From contig NC_085137.1 of assembly GCF_035046485.1 (NCBI RefSeq), positions 16,335,346 through 16,399,345 on the forward strand: DNA of 64,000 nt, read 5' to 3'. Positions 1 to 12,634 of the stretch are shown here, one piece after another. The DNA is from Aedes albopictus. Lineage: Eukaryota > Arthropoda > Insecta > Diptera > Culicidae. Position 1 is the stretch's first letter. Each line of letters opens with the position of its first letter. The notes below the pieces were generated by a model. It saw only the letters and a list, made by a program, of their open reading frames with translations, did no database searches and had not been told where the DNA came from. Position numbers and translations under genes: made by a program.

Positions 1-387
1 TGGGCTGAGCAGAGGGTGATATCCAATTGGATGGATGTCAAAAATTGCAATCAGTCAAAACGATTTATAACACCAAATGCTTATAAAACCAAAAAGCTCT
101 TAGAGCTCAACAAGAGAGCTCTATGTACATACACTGGCCCGAGCAGGTATCACTTGAAAAATATTGGCCATATTCAGAGTGATATCTGTCGTTTCTGTAA
201 TACGGAACGTGAAACCTCGGAACATCTGCTTTGCAGTTGTGGTGCTTTATACACGCGCAGGCAAAGATTTCTAAATAGTGGTTGCTTGCAACCCAGTGAG
301 ATCTGGTCTGCAAAACCTGGAAAGGTCTTGGAGTTTATCAATTCCATTGCACCTGACTGGGAGACGACGCGTCGTGGCAGTAGCTGA
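1..387 (+). pseudogene. C-terminal end of a non-LTR retrotransposon ORF2 (RNase H-type clade), cut by the window edge
   Basis: The frame is open from base 1 and ends at TGA 385-387. It carries ALCTYTGPSRYHLKNIG followed by a zinc-binding pattern, ICRFC...SEHLLCSC, with spacing C-x2-C, then H, then C. This Cys/His tail after an RNase H domain is typical of I, LOA, Outcast and R1-like LINE ORF2 proteins, where the tail follows the reverse transcriptase. The reverse transcriptase itself would lie to the left of the window. The frame shows no break in its 128 codons, so this may be a fairly young copy. The clade cannot be fixed from this fragment. Confidence 0.75.
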
Positions 388-503
388 TTACTTGACACAT
401 GGTAATTAGCTGGCTAGATGCGAATATCAAAACGGGACATGCCACAAAAGTTCAGCCTATTGGACGCGGTGGCTTAATTTCCTTAACAGGGGAGGAAAAA
501 AAA
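388..503 (+). mobile_element. 3' UTR and short A tail of the LINE at the left edge
   Basis: About 110 bases follow the ORF2 stop and end in a run of eight A at 496-503. That fits the 3' end of a target-primed insertion. The matching target duplication would be off the window. Confidence 0.5.
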
Positions 504-3500
504 TGGTGGCATGACTCTCTGCACTTAGCACTTCTGGCAGTTTCTCAGTTGTTGTCGTTTTCGAACTTCCTGCGCCCTGCTTTACCGATGATGGCTCGTT
601 TGTCAAAGTCTAGACGGCAGGACGTGCAAATGCGTAAATTTGTATTCAATTTGGGCATAACCAGTCTCTTTCAGTTTATCTATGGTGCTTTCGGTGAGAT
701 TTCGTAACTCTTTTGAACATTTTTTTTTTCATCAAACGGTCTCAAATCAAATATCCATAGCGGTAGTATTTTTTTGCATTTTCGTGAGCATTGTCATGGT
801 ATGTATACAGACAAACAAACGTAACACTGACGAAATTTTCATTGACCACGCCTTTAACGATCATTTTGAATCTTGGTTGTGGCTTTCATAACCAGAAGAG
901 TGCCCATCGTTTTTCTTTGCGTTTGACGTTTCACACTAGCGCCTTCTGATGAAGATATTGCACAACGCAGTGTTTCGTGAAACTTTTCCAGTGTAAAATG
1001 GGGGGTGGTAGTGTAAAATGGGCGATGGATTTTCACGAAAATTGTTCTAGGCATTTCGTCTGTTTGTCTGTGGTATGTACCTCTCATGCATTTGTTGTTG
1101 TTGAAATTACTCGCATTCTTCCGATCATAAAGTCTGTTCTCTAAGAGGTATTTTTTTTTTGCAGATCAACTAGACGTATACGCGTATATATAAAACTTTT
1201 ATTATGCAGCTTTCGTCTTAAAAATAAGTTTAATTCCATTTTTCTTATGATCAACAGCTTTTCAACACTATCAAGGGATTTTTCCACCAGTCACGCACAA
1301 TAAAAAGTATGACACTCTCAATATTTTTGATCACAACACTGGATCGCGTCTAAGTTTCAAATAGATACTATAGTAATTATGAATAATCAAACAAAAATAT
1401 CATGAAAACAACTTGTTTAATTCAGACGGTAGCCTTTACAATAAAATCAGCATCAAAATATAATTCTCGAAATAATTTACACAGAAAAAAATTTTTTTTG
1501 TTACTAAATGTAAAAATTGTAAAATGTTTGAAATGTCATAACTTTTTTGTTTATCAGTTTACCATCACCAAAATTTTATGGTAGATAGCTGATATAATGG
1601 GCCATTTTCCCTAAAAAATTGACGTTGGTAAAAAGATAGGGTTTTGAGATATTTGAGTTTTTGTGACAAAGATCATATTTTTTTAAGGTAAAAAAAGATT
1701 TTTTTTGCAGTGTATATTTTCTAAGGAATCATCATTTAGTTATCTAACTTTGCTGAAAAATTCATAACAATCGAACAATCCGTTTTTGCTGTACAGCTTT
1801 TAGAATATTTTTGAACTATTTTCGCATGCACCCTTTTGAAAAGTTAGTCGTGAGTGAATATGAAGGTTTGATATCGAAAAATGGCGATTTAGATGAAATT
1901 GAAAAACTGTGCAAAGTTTCAGATATTTTTGAAATGGTCGCTCAGGATCGACTGACATGACTCCGTGGAATTCCTCTAAAGAAGCTCCTGTGTGACAATG
2001 ATAATCTTTCCCACTTTGTCATGTGTGCCTGCGTTCGTGGTTTGACTTCGTGCGAGGCTGTGTAGATCTGATGGTGAGCATATCCTCGTTATGCAGAAGC
2101 AGAATGCTCGAGCTGTTGCTGCCGCAAAATGCTAGTAATGAATGCGTTTTAGGTAAAGTGTTTAAAATATGATGAAAATACATACGTTAATAGAGCCAAC
2201 TTGCGCTAGATACTATATGTAGTGAAACATGGAAGAAACAGTGTCTCTAAAAGCATTATCTAGCCATGCCGCTCCGGTATTGAAAGTTTGTTCCGTGGTT
2301 GGAATTTGTGTATTCAATTTCAATGGTTTCATAAGAAAAATAAATAAATGCTCATAATACTAATACTGGTCTACTTATTCAGGAAAGTTCATGGTTTCAG
2401 GTAGAGACAAAGGCAGATGGAATGGCTAAGTGTGTTCAGGAAGCTCTGTTATTGCGTGATGGTTTCACCCGAGTACAAAGGATCTGCAGTTTGAGAACCC
2501 CTACAGTATGAAGTCACTTCTTCGCTGGCCGTACGGCCGAACACTCCTTGCATTCCATAGAACGACAGCACCGATTGTGTCAGAGTAATAAAATTTATTC
2601 TTTACACCTGAGGAGAGACCATAAATTTTTCGGACTTGGCCAGCAGTGTGTGAGTGTTTTGTGTAGTTGGTACGGTACGTGGCTGCTGCAAAATGAAGAA
2701 AGTTTAGAATATTTTCCAGCTTGCTGTGGCCCTAATAATAGCACACGTTGTGGCCCTCTAATGCCCGGCACTTTCTGGTTCCAGTTGGTTGATAAGAAGT
2801 TTCTGCTTCGTAAAGTGAATTTTAATTACATTTAAACCTGACTTGTGCAAGCACCTTTACCTACCTCACTCTCGGTACCCAGATGGCACAAACGGGACCT
2901 GCTCGGAGTAGCAAAATTAGCCTATCTATTCAGCTAAATCATATTGCATTCCGTGTCTGTAGGCTAAGCCCCACCAGCCAAAAAAATTCCCGGGAATCTC
3001 CTTACAAACCCAAATCTTTTCATCTTACGAATGAAGCACCATATGTTCCTGTTGATACGCATCCAAATAAAACCTCCTTTTCATCATCTAATCCCATCTC
3101 AGCCGGGGGCTCAACCGTGTGACCCTGATGTGAATACGAAAAATACGAAACGAATAAAAAGCACAACAGCGCTTACACTGACTGTCATCTCGTGACGGTG
3201 CACCTTTTACCCCCCACCAAGACCCACTTGTGTTGCTTGAATATCAGTAATTTTAAATTCCAACGTCGAAAAATTGAATCTCGACGACGACGAACAATCC
3301 ACCCCCTTTTTTTGCCTACTCAGCAGTTTCACCCTCTATACAATCAGTAAACCAGTCAGTGAGTCTCGATTGGATCATAAGCATTGAAGGCACAACAGCA
3401 GCGCCTTTCATGTTCCGTTCCGATGATGATGATGATGGAAGGATGCCCGTCGACGTCTAGGTATATCGACGCAAGGAAGGCTTCAGGCGAAAACAAACGG

Positions 3501-3640
3501 CGTGTCATCGATTTTCGTCTTGAACCTTGAAGAAAAATCAACCCTCCCACGGTCGAAACACTTCCGCACTGTTCGGTTCATTTACTAGACGCGGAAAAAG
3601 ATCAAACTCGTTCGCTACGGGGTTGTGGATTAGGGTGAGA
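504..3640. other. Unclassified AT-rich DNA without supported genes
   Basis: Short open frames at 2548-2835 and 2883-3122 show no domain, no codon bias and no splice context that I can defend. A short direct repeat, AGTGTAAAATGGG, occurs near 990-1022. A small GAT run lies at 3422-3437. Much of 1140-1900 is A/T homopolymer-rich and looks like old transposon debris, but no termini were found. Confidence 0.5.
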
Positions 3641-3724
3641 CTACCCAAGTAACCATGCTGTTGAAGCTGTACGTATTGCTTATATAAAGCGCGTATATTG
3701 CCATGCATTGCCCTACATTAACCA

Positions 3725-3833
3725 TTAAAGTTGAATTAGAGAAGCAAGTGGCGCCGCATTTGCTGACTTACGATTATACTGGTATTATCGTAATTCAACA
3801 ATAGTGGCGCCACTTCCCACTTTAATTTAACTT
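3725..3833. repeat. Short foldback repeat around AAGTGGCGCC / GGCGCCACTT
   Basis: The left arm at about 3725-3755 (TTAAAGTTGAATTAG to AAGTGGCGCC) pairs imperfectly with 3806-3833 (GGCGCCACTT to TTTAATTTAACTT). The loop is about 50 bases. It fits a decayed MITE. CCCAAGTAAC just upstream near 3643 is a motif also seen beside other small elements near 7990 and 34410. Confidence 0.45.
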
Positions 3834-3934
3834 CAGTGGTTTATCTCTGTATCTCGCGATGCAGTCTTTGGAAATAAGGAATAAAAAAATCTCGAAAAAC
3901 GTCAACAACTGACGGAAAAAAGTTATGTGAGGAG

Positions 3935-4120
3935 TTCTTCTTCTTCTTGGCATGGAGTCCTCTTTTGAACAAAGCCTGATTCTCAGCATAGTGTTCTATG
4001 AGAACTTCCACAGTTTTTAACGAAGGCTCCATCTTCCAATGACCATTTTGTATGTGTATATCGATGTGCTAGGAAAGAAGATATTCTTTGCCCAAGCATG
4101 TCAAAGAAATTCAAAGAAAA
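3935..4120 (-). mobile_element. Diverged, 5'-truncated Feilai-like SINE fragment
   Basis: On the minus strand it matches the body of the intact Feilai-like copies elsewhere in the window: ACAAAGCCTGATTCTCAGC, GTGTTCTATGAGAACTTCCA and CAATGACCATTTTG all have counterparts. The tRNA-like head with its B box is missing, and many substitutions show that it is old. Confidence 0.65.
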
Positions 4121-6180
4121 ATTTTGAAACTTCCTTCAATGCCCCTGAAGCTCAAAGGAATCACCAGAAACGTACCTGAAACACCGTAGAACACTCCTGC
4201 AACACCCCTTAACCCCCCTGAGACCAACTAGAATACCCCTGGAATTTGAACGCACTAGAATCGTCCCTGAAATCTAGAAAAGCTGGCAGTCATGCTCACA
4301 GTTTAGGTAATGTCAGTGTTTAGCAATTGGATCACGCAGTACGTACACATTTTCACATATTCATAAAAAAGACGAAATGTTTCAACATTTTGACTTTTGC
4401 GTCTATCCAGCTCAATCTTGATTTGTGTGATCCCAATTTCTAGTACGGTCTAATTAAAAAAATGGTGCATCCTATTGCAGCAAGTATATGAATCCTGTAA
4501 ACATATTTGGTTTTCAATCAGATCAAAGATTTTAAGGAGCCATTTGAGGCCTTGAAGTTTGTTTGGGATTCTACATAAAGAAACATACTTTTTTTTTGTA
4601 TTTTTCTTGAATTTTGCTCAAAATTATCTTATATTATATAACCGATGACATTAAAGTGTAGCCTAGGGTATACCGAAAAACTTTCTCGAAGACCGCAAAT
4701 TGATCCGGCGCTTGTGAAAAAAGTTATACGCTTGATAATTTAGGCCAAAAATAAGGATTTTATTATTGATGTTATTTCTTTACATATTAAATGTTAGGAA
4801 TATCCTGACGATAAAAAGGTCATGAGCTTCGATCTTGATTGACCGCCCGTAGATGCTACTCCAGTATCGCCAGAACAGTTACACTCACACAAGGAACTAA
4901 TGAGATTATTTGCCTGGGACTAGCAGGCATCTTCAGTGTGTGAGTATTGGTGATCTTCTATTTTTAGGCAACAATGCACAACAATCAAAAATTGAATTTA
5001 TTCAATTTGAGATTTAGCTTCGGTAGTTGAAAGTAGACCACTTGGACTAGAAAACCCTAGAATATTAGTTTGCCAATCCCTATACTTATCGAGATATTGG
5101 CAGCAGAATGAGACCATTGTCATTTTTTGGAAAAATGAATGAAATGTTCAACTTCTCATATCTTTGGCTTAAATGAAAAATGTCATATTTTTAAAGTAGT
5201 TTCTAAAAGCTTGCTTATAAACCTTTCGAATGACATATCAGACGTAGAAATATTGATTGTAAAACTATTAAATGATACCACATTTCAAAAATCAAATTTT
5301 CTCCATACAGACCGTTTCATACAAAAAAGTTTCGCAAAGTTTCGCTCCGGGACTACTTCTATGTCCTTGTTTAGGATCCCTGGGAGACTTTGAAATCAAA
5401 TTGAAATGGTTGCTATTAGCTGCTATTCTGTAATTCCAATCAAGTTGTCGGTGATGATTGAGATATTGCTATATAAAATCACCCGTTTGGTCATTAAATA
5501 CCTCTGAGGTTACATTTGATCGCCATTGCCGCTTTTCTCGGTAAATCAATCATAGTGCAGTTTGAATCTGGTCTTGGATCTCTTAACGAATCGTATTTTC
5601 ACGAATTAGAATTCATTTTGCAAATAGGAACAAAAATCCTTTAACGCCTAAAAGTATGCAATGCCCTTCTAATTTCATGCTGTTTGAAACTGACGTGTTG
5701 AAACAACCAGTTCGACATGTTTTTCATATTTTAAGGCATAAATCCTACGAATAGGAGCAAGACATTATAAAACTAACGCGAAAATATTTTTGGCCACCTG
5801 TTTGTATGAAGCCGCCCCATAGTGCAATGGCGCCTGCCACGTCAGGTTGCTGATCAATGTAAGGAAGGGGAAGGCAGTGATGATTGCAATCGTTTGTATC
5901 AACAGCAGACCGAATATACCTCTGCGTCTGCACAAACTTATGCGGGCGTCGGAGTATTGGTGGGATATGGTCGGCAAAGTGTTCACACATTGGTGTGTGG
6001 ATGCCAGGCGTAAGGTGATAGAATTGATGATATGCGGCCGCACAGTTCGCTTGATTGCATAACTCGTAGGCGTTATCTGATAGATTGACACTGTGCTGTG
6101 AAAGTTGGAAGGAAGGGAAACGGCTTTTCAATCGTTTCTGGTTCTAGCGATGGCTATGAACATATGCATATACATGAATT
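4121..6180. other. Unclassified DNA with a small TTTCAGG-type repeat patch
   Basis: About 4130-4275 holds spaced CCCTGAAA and CACCCC motifs, a minus-strand piece of the TTTCAGG repeat found at 7905-8640. The rest is AT-rich with no supported gene. The frame at 5139-5393 has no recognisable content. 5800-6130 is noticeably GC-richer, with overlapping open frames on both strands but no domain. Confidence 0.45.
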
Positions 6181-6329
6181 GTACAGTGTATCAAACAATT
6201 GTCCGTACAGTAATTTTTTGGTTAAAATAATTTTTCATTCAAATGTTCATAACTTTTTAATACGTCAATCAAAAACGCTGAAATTTTGACCAATCATGAA
6301 CCATATATCAAAGCTCCATTGGTAAAATT

Positions 6330-6931
6330 TTGAACGAGATCGTATAAGTTTTCTGAAAGTTATAGAACACATTTTTAAAACATTATATCTTAGTATGTAC
6401 TCGATGAAAATTTTTCACTTTTATTGGTGTTACTGCTGATACCTAAGGCTTCCATATGCAGCTACTTTTGAGGTTTAATATTCACTACAAAAAATATGGA
6501 AAATGTGCTTATGTAGTTGACGTTTTATCAATATTTACCATATTTTGCACATATAATCTGCCAAACGTTTTCCACCAATAAAAGTGCATTGACTGAACAA
6601 AAAATACATAGGACCTACTCTCCATATGCAGTTTAGTAGGTACTGTATAAAAATATTACATTAAGAGAGTTTCAAAACGTTGAAAACACATGGTACATTT
6701 ATTGATCAAAATATGATAAATTCTCAAATGACACTCTGAACATATACAGATTTTTCAAATTTTTTGCTGTGAATTTAAAACCTCAAACGAAGCTGCATAT
6801 GAAAGCCTTAGGTGTAAGCTATAGCACAAAAAATATTGAAAAAGTTTCATCGAGGACATATTGAGATATAATGTTTTAAAAATGTGTTCAAAAATCTTAT
6901 AAGTTTTACTAGAAGTTCTATAACTTTCAGA
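6330..6931. repeat. Foldback element of about 0.6 kb
   Basis: CCTAAGGCTTCCATATGCAG at 6442-6461 is mirrored within 6778-6812 by CTGCATATGAAAGCCTTAGG. Outer arms also pair: ATAACTTT, ACACATTTTTAAAAC and TCGATGAAA have reversed counterparts at 6845-6930. Arms are roughly 190 bases with indels around an AT-rich loop. No ORF or clean target duplication was seen, so it is probably a MITE-type DNA transposon relic. Confidence 0.6.
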
Positions 6932-6949
6932 CAACAAATGGATAGAAAG

Positions 6950-7035
6950 ATACTAAGCAGAAGGAAAGGGATTGAAGCCAGGACCTTCTGCATATGAATC
7001 AGAAGCAGTAGCCACTACACCACCAAGCCTATCTA
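6950..7035 (-). mobile_element. tRNA-like sequence, probably the head of a SINE
   Basis: The minus strand reads GGTGGTGTAGTGGCTACTGC, which matches a Pol III A box, and after about 40 bases GGCTTCAATCCC, a good B box. The acceptor stem does not close as in a functional tRNA, and the D-arm to T-arm spacing is irregular. A decayed tRNA-derived SINE head is more likely than a tRNA gene. Confidence 0.5.
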
Positions 7036-7527
7036 TACTGACGATAAGAAGGTAATATGTTTTTTTCACAAGTCATGGATTGCTTTGCAGTCTTGAAAAA
7101 AGTTTTTCAGAACATACTTTCTTTTATAATCAAAATGCAAAAAAGTACCCATTGAAGTTTTCCTATATAAATTCCCATACAAACTTCAATCGCGTTGCGT
7201 GTAGGCATAACTAATCAGGCTCAAATTTTGCACAGTCATTCAGGACCGGAAATGGAACAAAAAAAAACATGATCTCATAAACCGACATCTATGACCCACG
7301 CTTATATACGTCTCATGTATATATGTATTTTCGTAGTGACCGCTTAAACCAGAAACGGATTGAAAACAAAGCCTCTCCTGCCAAATTTCATCGCCTACAA
7401 GTTTTTGCACCTACAAGTTTTTTGCAACCAAGCGAACGGCGGCACTTCACAGTAATCTTCAAACATTTTATCATTTTACGCCTGACATCCATGAACCAAT
7501 GCATGAACCCTGTGCCAAAAATAAACA
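7036..7527. other. Unclassified AT-rich stretch
   Basis: No gene and no clear repeat boundary. The open frame at 7323-7565 runs into the Helitron-like element and is not a gene candidate. Confidence 0.4.
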
Positions 7528-7831
7528 TCTATATATATATAAAAATGAGTTTGAGGTCCCTTTGAGGCAACAAAACTCACGAACGGCTCAACCGATCAGG
7601 ATGACTTATGCAGGGTTAGATTCGTGTTCATGGTGGCTGTGTTTATATGCAGAAAAAGTTACGAAAATCACTTTAAAAATTATGAAAATTGTGAAAATAC
7701 TGGTTTTTGATGAGCCGGGAACAAACTCAGCATGATCAAAATAAAATCAATCTAGAGTGCGTTGCTGCGATGACCTCAACAGTTGTCAAACCACCGCAGC
7801 TTGGCAAGACAAAGTTTGCCGGGACAGCTAG
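7528..7831 (+). mobile_element. Short non-autonomous Helitron-like element
   Basis: It begins with TC in the context A|TC at 7528 (TCTATATATATAAAAATG) and ends with CTAG|T at 7831. A small stem (GGCAA ... TTTGCC) lies just before the terminal GGGACAGCTAG. TC start, CTRR end, a subterminal hairpin and insertion between A and T are Helitron hallmarks, and the short length points to a non-autonomous copy. There is no Rep/helicase coding. Confidence 0.6.
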
Positions 7832-7904
7832 TTTCCCATAATTAAATCTATCAGTTGGTTCATTGTGCGAGTTTAGCGATGATGGAGTAGCAACTGCCGG
7901 CGGT

Positions 7905-8640
7905 CAATCAAGCTTAAGCTCAAGCTTTCAGGTTTCAGGGGCTTAAGGGACTTCATGACTTTCAGGAAAGCGTTTCAGGGTGCTGTAACCCAAGTAACAT
8001 TTTTTAATCAAATAGACCAGAAGAGAACCATCAAAAAACCAAAATAAAAGCTATGAGGTTTTATGACGGTTCTCAAAACCTCTTAGAGACTAATTGGTCA
8101 TCAAAATGTTATTTCATGGGGGTTGGGAAAAGTCTTTTGGAGTCTTAGAGGAATTTCAAGACGATTTAAAGCGTTTCGGGTACATTCAGAGAGGCCCTTC
8201 AGCTCAAGGGTGTTCCAGGGGAGTTTCAGGGCATTTCATGGGGATCCAGAGAGTTTCCGAGCTATGAGAGAAGTTTCTAGGGTTTCAGGTGTTTCAGGAA
8301 GCTTCTGGAAAGTTTGATAGAACATTTAGGGATCCTACGTAGAGTTCCACAAGAGTTTCAGAGAAGTTTATGGCATTTAAGTGAGTTTTAAAGGGTATCA
8401 GGGGGGGTTCTTGGAAATTTAAAAGGATTGCCCAAGAATTTCTTGGCGGTTTTAGAGGAGCTTCAATGACGTTTCAAAGAGCTTCCGAAGTAAACATTTT
8501 ATGGAATTTCAGGGCATTTTGGAGGTTTATTGGGGGTTCAGAAGGCGACAATAAAGTTTAAGAAAAGTATCCAGGGTTTCAGTGGATTCCAGGTATTTCA
8601 AGGAGTTTTAGAAAGGTGTCAGGGGGTAGTTGTTTAAAGA
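7905..8640 (+). repeat. Degenerate TTTCAGG-type tandem repeat
   Basis: Loose tandem copies of motifs such as GGGTTTCAGG, GAGTTTCAGGG and CATTTCA(G/T)GGG at 10-20 base spacing. The block is interrupted at about 7988-8123 by a small MITE-like insert. The frame at 8123-8317 is a by-product of the repeat. Confidence 0.6.
7988..8123. mobile_element. Small MITE-like element (CCCAAGTAAC family), copy 1
   Basis: The segment from CCCAAGTAACATTTT to CATCAAAATGTTATTTCATG is matched in reverse orientation at 41095-41200: GATGACCAATTAGTCT, GAGGTTTTGAGAACCGTC and TTTTGGTTTT are shared. Both copies sit inside degenerate repeat fields, so the family appears to have inserted there. Confidence 0.55.
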
Positions 8641-11600
8641 AAGTTGAAACTGTTTACAAATTGTGCACACCAAAGTGTGAAAAGCTGACGAATTGTATTA
8701 ATCCACGATTTTGCCCAGGTTGCTAACTTTTCACCAGAGCACTCACTGCAAATAATCACACAATTCTCTGGCTTAATAATCAAGGCTACTAAGCCTAATA
8801 GAAATTACTGCGAGTATTGTTGGTACAGTCCTACTCACTCTCACAGGATATATGTGCTCGCAGTAAAATTCAAATTCTCATAGCACGCAGAGCCTAATTG
8901 AAACAACTAGTTAGGATCTCAGATAAGTTAGTACCAATGAAGCTTTTGCCAATTTGCCACACCCTAATCCCGACTTTGTTTGCATTGCGTATCAATTGAG
9001 CTGTATGGCGAGTTGTTCCTACCTCGCCGAATTGTGTCTCGTCATCATACAACGACGGCAACCATCGATTTTCCCGAACCCAGACCAGCCCAGCTCAGCC
9101 CGTCAAGTCGGCAAAACCTCACACCTAACCTTCAAATTTCCGCCACGAGCTCGAGCTCACCCTCTCACACCAGACACGAGCGAGCAGTGGAAAAAATAAA
9201 AGCGAAACGAATTGGTAATCCTTCGGTGTAATCTTCCGGCGGTAGCAGCAGCGCGGGATTTGAGTGCCGCTGCCGCCGCCCCCGGGCCGGGTCGTGATTA
9301 GGATGATTCCGCTTTTCTTCGGTTTGTTTGCCAAATCCTTGGATGAGTTGGTCGGGGGAGGGCGAGCAGAGGAATTATCCTGAAGCCTTAGTGCTAGACC
9401 GAGGTTGGGGGACTGCAAAGACAAGATTTACGATGGGCTTAGATTGATTTAATTTCTGATTTGAATACATTTGCTGTCGGTCCTCGGGGGGTAGTCGTCG
9501 TAGCTTCTTCCAGGGCATCAAAGTTGAATTTGGGGTGAGGAGAGGAGACGTGCTTTGAAGGGTGTGTCTTCGTGATAGCAGAACTACCGGCGATGTTTCA
9601 AGTTCAATCAAAGGCGACTCATATCTTGTAAACTTGCAAGACGAAGGAAAGGTTAATCAAAAAGCCAAATGGATTGCTGGAATCGATTCGGAAGGAGCTC
9701 CAAGGCTAAGGTAGTGTTTTTGTCGAAGGAGTATTTTATAATTAGTTTGCTAGAGAAATAGAGTAAACGTGTTAGCACAGACAAACATACGTTATTATTA
9801 TTTATTTTTATTTGATAGATTTTAAACCGGGGGCTGGTTCATCTCTGTATCGAGAGACAAACATACGTATCACTTAGAACAAATTGCGATAAAAACCATC
9901 GTCACGAAAACATAATCGCCCAATGCTAACCAGGCTGTGTTATGCAAACTACTCAGTAGGTGGCAATAGTGAGCAAACGTCAAACAGGAGCAAAAACGAT
10001 GCGAGCGCTGTAACCGAGCGATTTGCGAACTATAAAATATTTGAACTATCCGTCGCGTCTGTTTGTCTGTGTTGTTAGGTTTGAATGCAGTAGGTTTGCT
10101 AGCAAATATAGGATGAAATTAAAGTTCTACACCGTGTTTCTCAGTTGTCAAATGGACTCTTCATTTCACCCAGAAGTAGTTAAAAGGTGTTCAGAAACCT
10201 GGTAAATGATAAACGGTAAATGCAATAATGCGCCAAAGCTTTTAAATTTGAATTACCTCCGCATTTTCCACCTCAACGTTTGGACAAAGCTTACTTCCGA
10301 CGCCAAGAATCAACTCGTACACCGGATTCAAGTTCGGTGCACTCACCATCTTTACGAGGTGCCGGAAAGTGATTTTTATTTAATTTATATTGCCTTCAGG
10401 TTGTTTGAGAAAGTTATGCCGGGCAGGACCGGGCCCCCCGAACAAGAGGGAGAAGAAAGCGAGATTTCAAGTTGTTCGCCTTGATCCGATTTTAGACTAG
10501 AGGGACCGACCACCCTACCAAACCAAGACGAGAGGAGAAGCGGAAGTGTCTGGACGGGATTGCTTCGGCCCGCAGGGGATTCATTTTTTACTGTTTCCAC
10601 CACCCTCCCAAGTCGCTTTCCGCCGGTTACCCACTATGCGCTAGCTACAATGTGTCCGAAAAAGATTGTTTGAACTTGTGCCTTCCTTTTTCACACCTTC
10701 TGCCGGCACCCAAGGGCGCCCCAGTTGGAGTTGTTGTTCGGCGTTGGTCCGGCCCAAGGAAGAGCTGCTGGTCTGGTACGCAGTGGTTGGGGTCGAACTT
10801 TGTTCTTTTGTTCTTTTTTCATGAAAAGATCTCTTTAAGATGATATTGTCCTGCTTCTAGAATACCACGTCTGAGAGTGCAAGTTTAAAGTGACGACCGC
10901 AAAAAAGGTACACATGGTCATGACCGTTGACGGGGACAGCAAGGTCCCAAAAGTGACACCGGCACCGGCACCACACAATAGTGTTTGTACTGACGGGATG
11001 GTGATCAATTCGCCCTAGAATAGAACAAACGACAGCTTAGGAATGAAAATTCAACACGATTTGATTCAAAATTGATGATGATGATGCCCTCCACAGCAGA
11101 GACCGAGTAGACCGCCGAATTGAAACGTGTTGGAGCCAAAGTATACGGTTCAACGCGTCTATGCTACCATCATTTCCCTCTAGGAATTTCCTCCAGGCGA
11201 ACACACGATGCGACAGTCGAGAAAAATGAGCAATGGATTGGCAATCAACGGTCATCCAAGCAAAACGCATTCATTGCCACCACTCGCCACCCACAAAGGG
11301 ATGACGGAACGATGGTAGTAGCAGCCGCGTCGTTATGTGTGCGCAGTGGCGGAGCATCGCACAGTTTCACTTTTCATCGAAAGCTGCTGAACTTTCATCG
11401 GGTGCGCTTCCGCTGTGCATCGGTTGCATAACCAAAGGCGGTCGATCGATGGAGAATGGGGGAAAAATTGGTAACGATTTCCACACTCTGGAACCGTAAC
11501 GTCGATGTCAGGCAACGCGGACGCATTCTTTCTGTGCGCTTCTGGTCTACATGTAAAAAATCACGTCATGTGGCAGCTTATGCAGCTGGATAAAGCATAG

Positions 11601-12634
11601 TGCGGGAACAAAGTCCAAATGCCAAGGTGGGGCAAAATGGACTAAGTCTCAACGTGAATGAACGTGAATTGGGTTGTTTAGTGAATAAAATATTGCTATT
11701 TTCTATAGCCTAATCGAAAGTGCTCATTTTTCTGAGAATAACGTGATTTTATTGGATTTCAATACCTTTGTTTTGATGGTTAAATTAACAAAACAGTTTT
11801 AATTTTTGTGGATAGAATGACAGTTCAATCGATAAAGTGACAGTTCGACCCGAACAAAAAATTTTCCTCATACAAACTTTAAATGCATTTTAAAAGTAGT
11901 TCCCGGACTCAAATTATGAAATTTTGGATTTCGACTAATTTTTGGGCGAAGAATCCGATTATAAAATAATCCGGATACCCCTAAAGAACCCAATTGATCA
12001 TTACATAATATGGTGAATAGTGTAAAGATATGTATAAAACATCCTTCTAGAAGTCAGGCAGATAAACCCACGGAAATTCTAATGATTTCCCAAAGAAAAT
12101 TGGCAATTTCAGGATCTTCATGCATGCAATTAAGGTTTTAGTGATTTTATTAGCAGCCATTTGTTTCGAAGGATATTGAGAACTACATGGAGACGCATGG
12201 TTGTTGATGCCTATGCGCTATTCATGTTAGGGGTCATTAAAATATGACGACCACCGTTTAGAGGGGAGAGGGTCTGATTTTTTTAGTTTATTTTAGTTTT
12301 AGTTAAGAAACTAGTACCACCATGGAAAGATCGTTGTTCAATGCTTTTTATATCGTTTGAAGTTGGAATAGATGTACACTTAAAAAGAAAGGCACTGTCT
12401 CCTTTAACGTGGCCTGTTGGATTGCATTTTAGGGAGTTTAGGAACAATTATTGGGAACCCCTGTAGTTTGTGATGTAGATAAATGAGATGTAAATATCTG
12501 TCGATCGATCCAAATGTATATTCTACCGTATGCCATTTGCGTCAGTACATATAGGAGTATTGATCTATTGTTCTAGGTTTATCATAATTTAATTAGAATA
12601 ATAGTGTCCGTTGAATTTGTAATTGCGGTAATCC
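8641..12634. other. Gene-poor stretch with GC-richer patches, nothing identified apart from one SINE tail
   Basis: About 9000-9420 and 10400-11560 are GC-richer than the surroundings and repeat-poor. Their open frames (for example 9125-9424 minus and 11120-11431 plus) lack domains. They could be conserved non-coding DNA or unseen exons. 11560-12630 is AT-rich and unclassified. The only element with clear boundaries is the SINE tail at 9793-9854. Confidence 0.45.
9793..9854 (-). mobile_element. 62-bp SINE-tail insertion with 14-bp target duplication
   Basis: The minus strand reads GATGAACCAGCCCCCGG, then AATCTATCAAATAAAAATAA and an A-rich tail. It is flanked by the exact direct repeat AGACAAACATACGT at 9779-9792 and 9855-9868. 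The same tail is found at 30142-30198 and, more diverged, at 24282-24334. It is also the 3' end of the longer SINE at 23601-23780. Confidence 0.7.

Noticed and set aside
11120..11431. 103-codon plus-strand frame in a GC-richer patch
   Set aside because: Overlaps open frames on the other strand; the openness reflects base composition, with no domain or splice signals.
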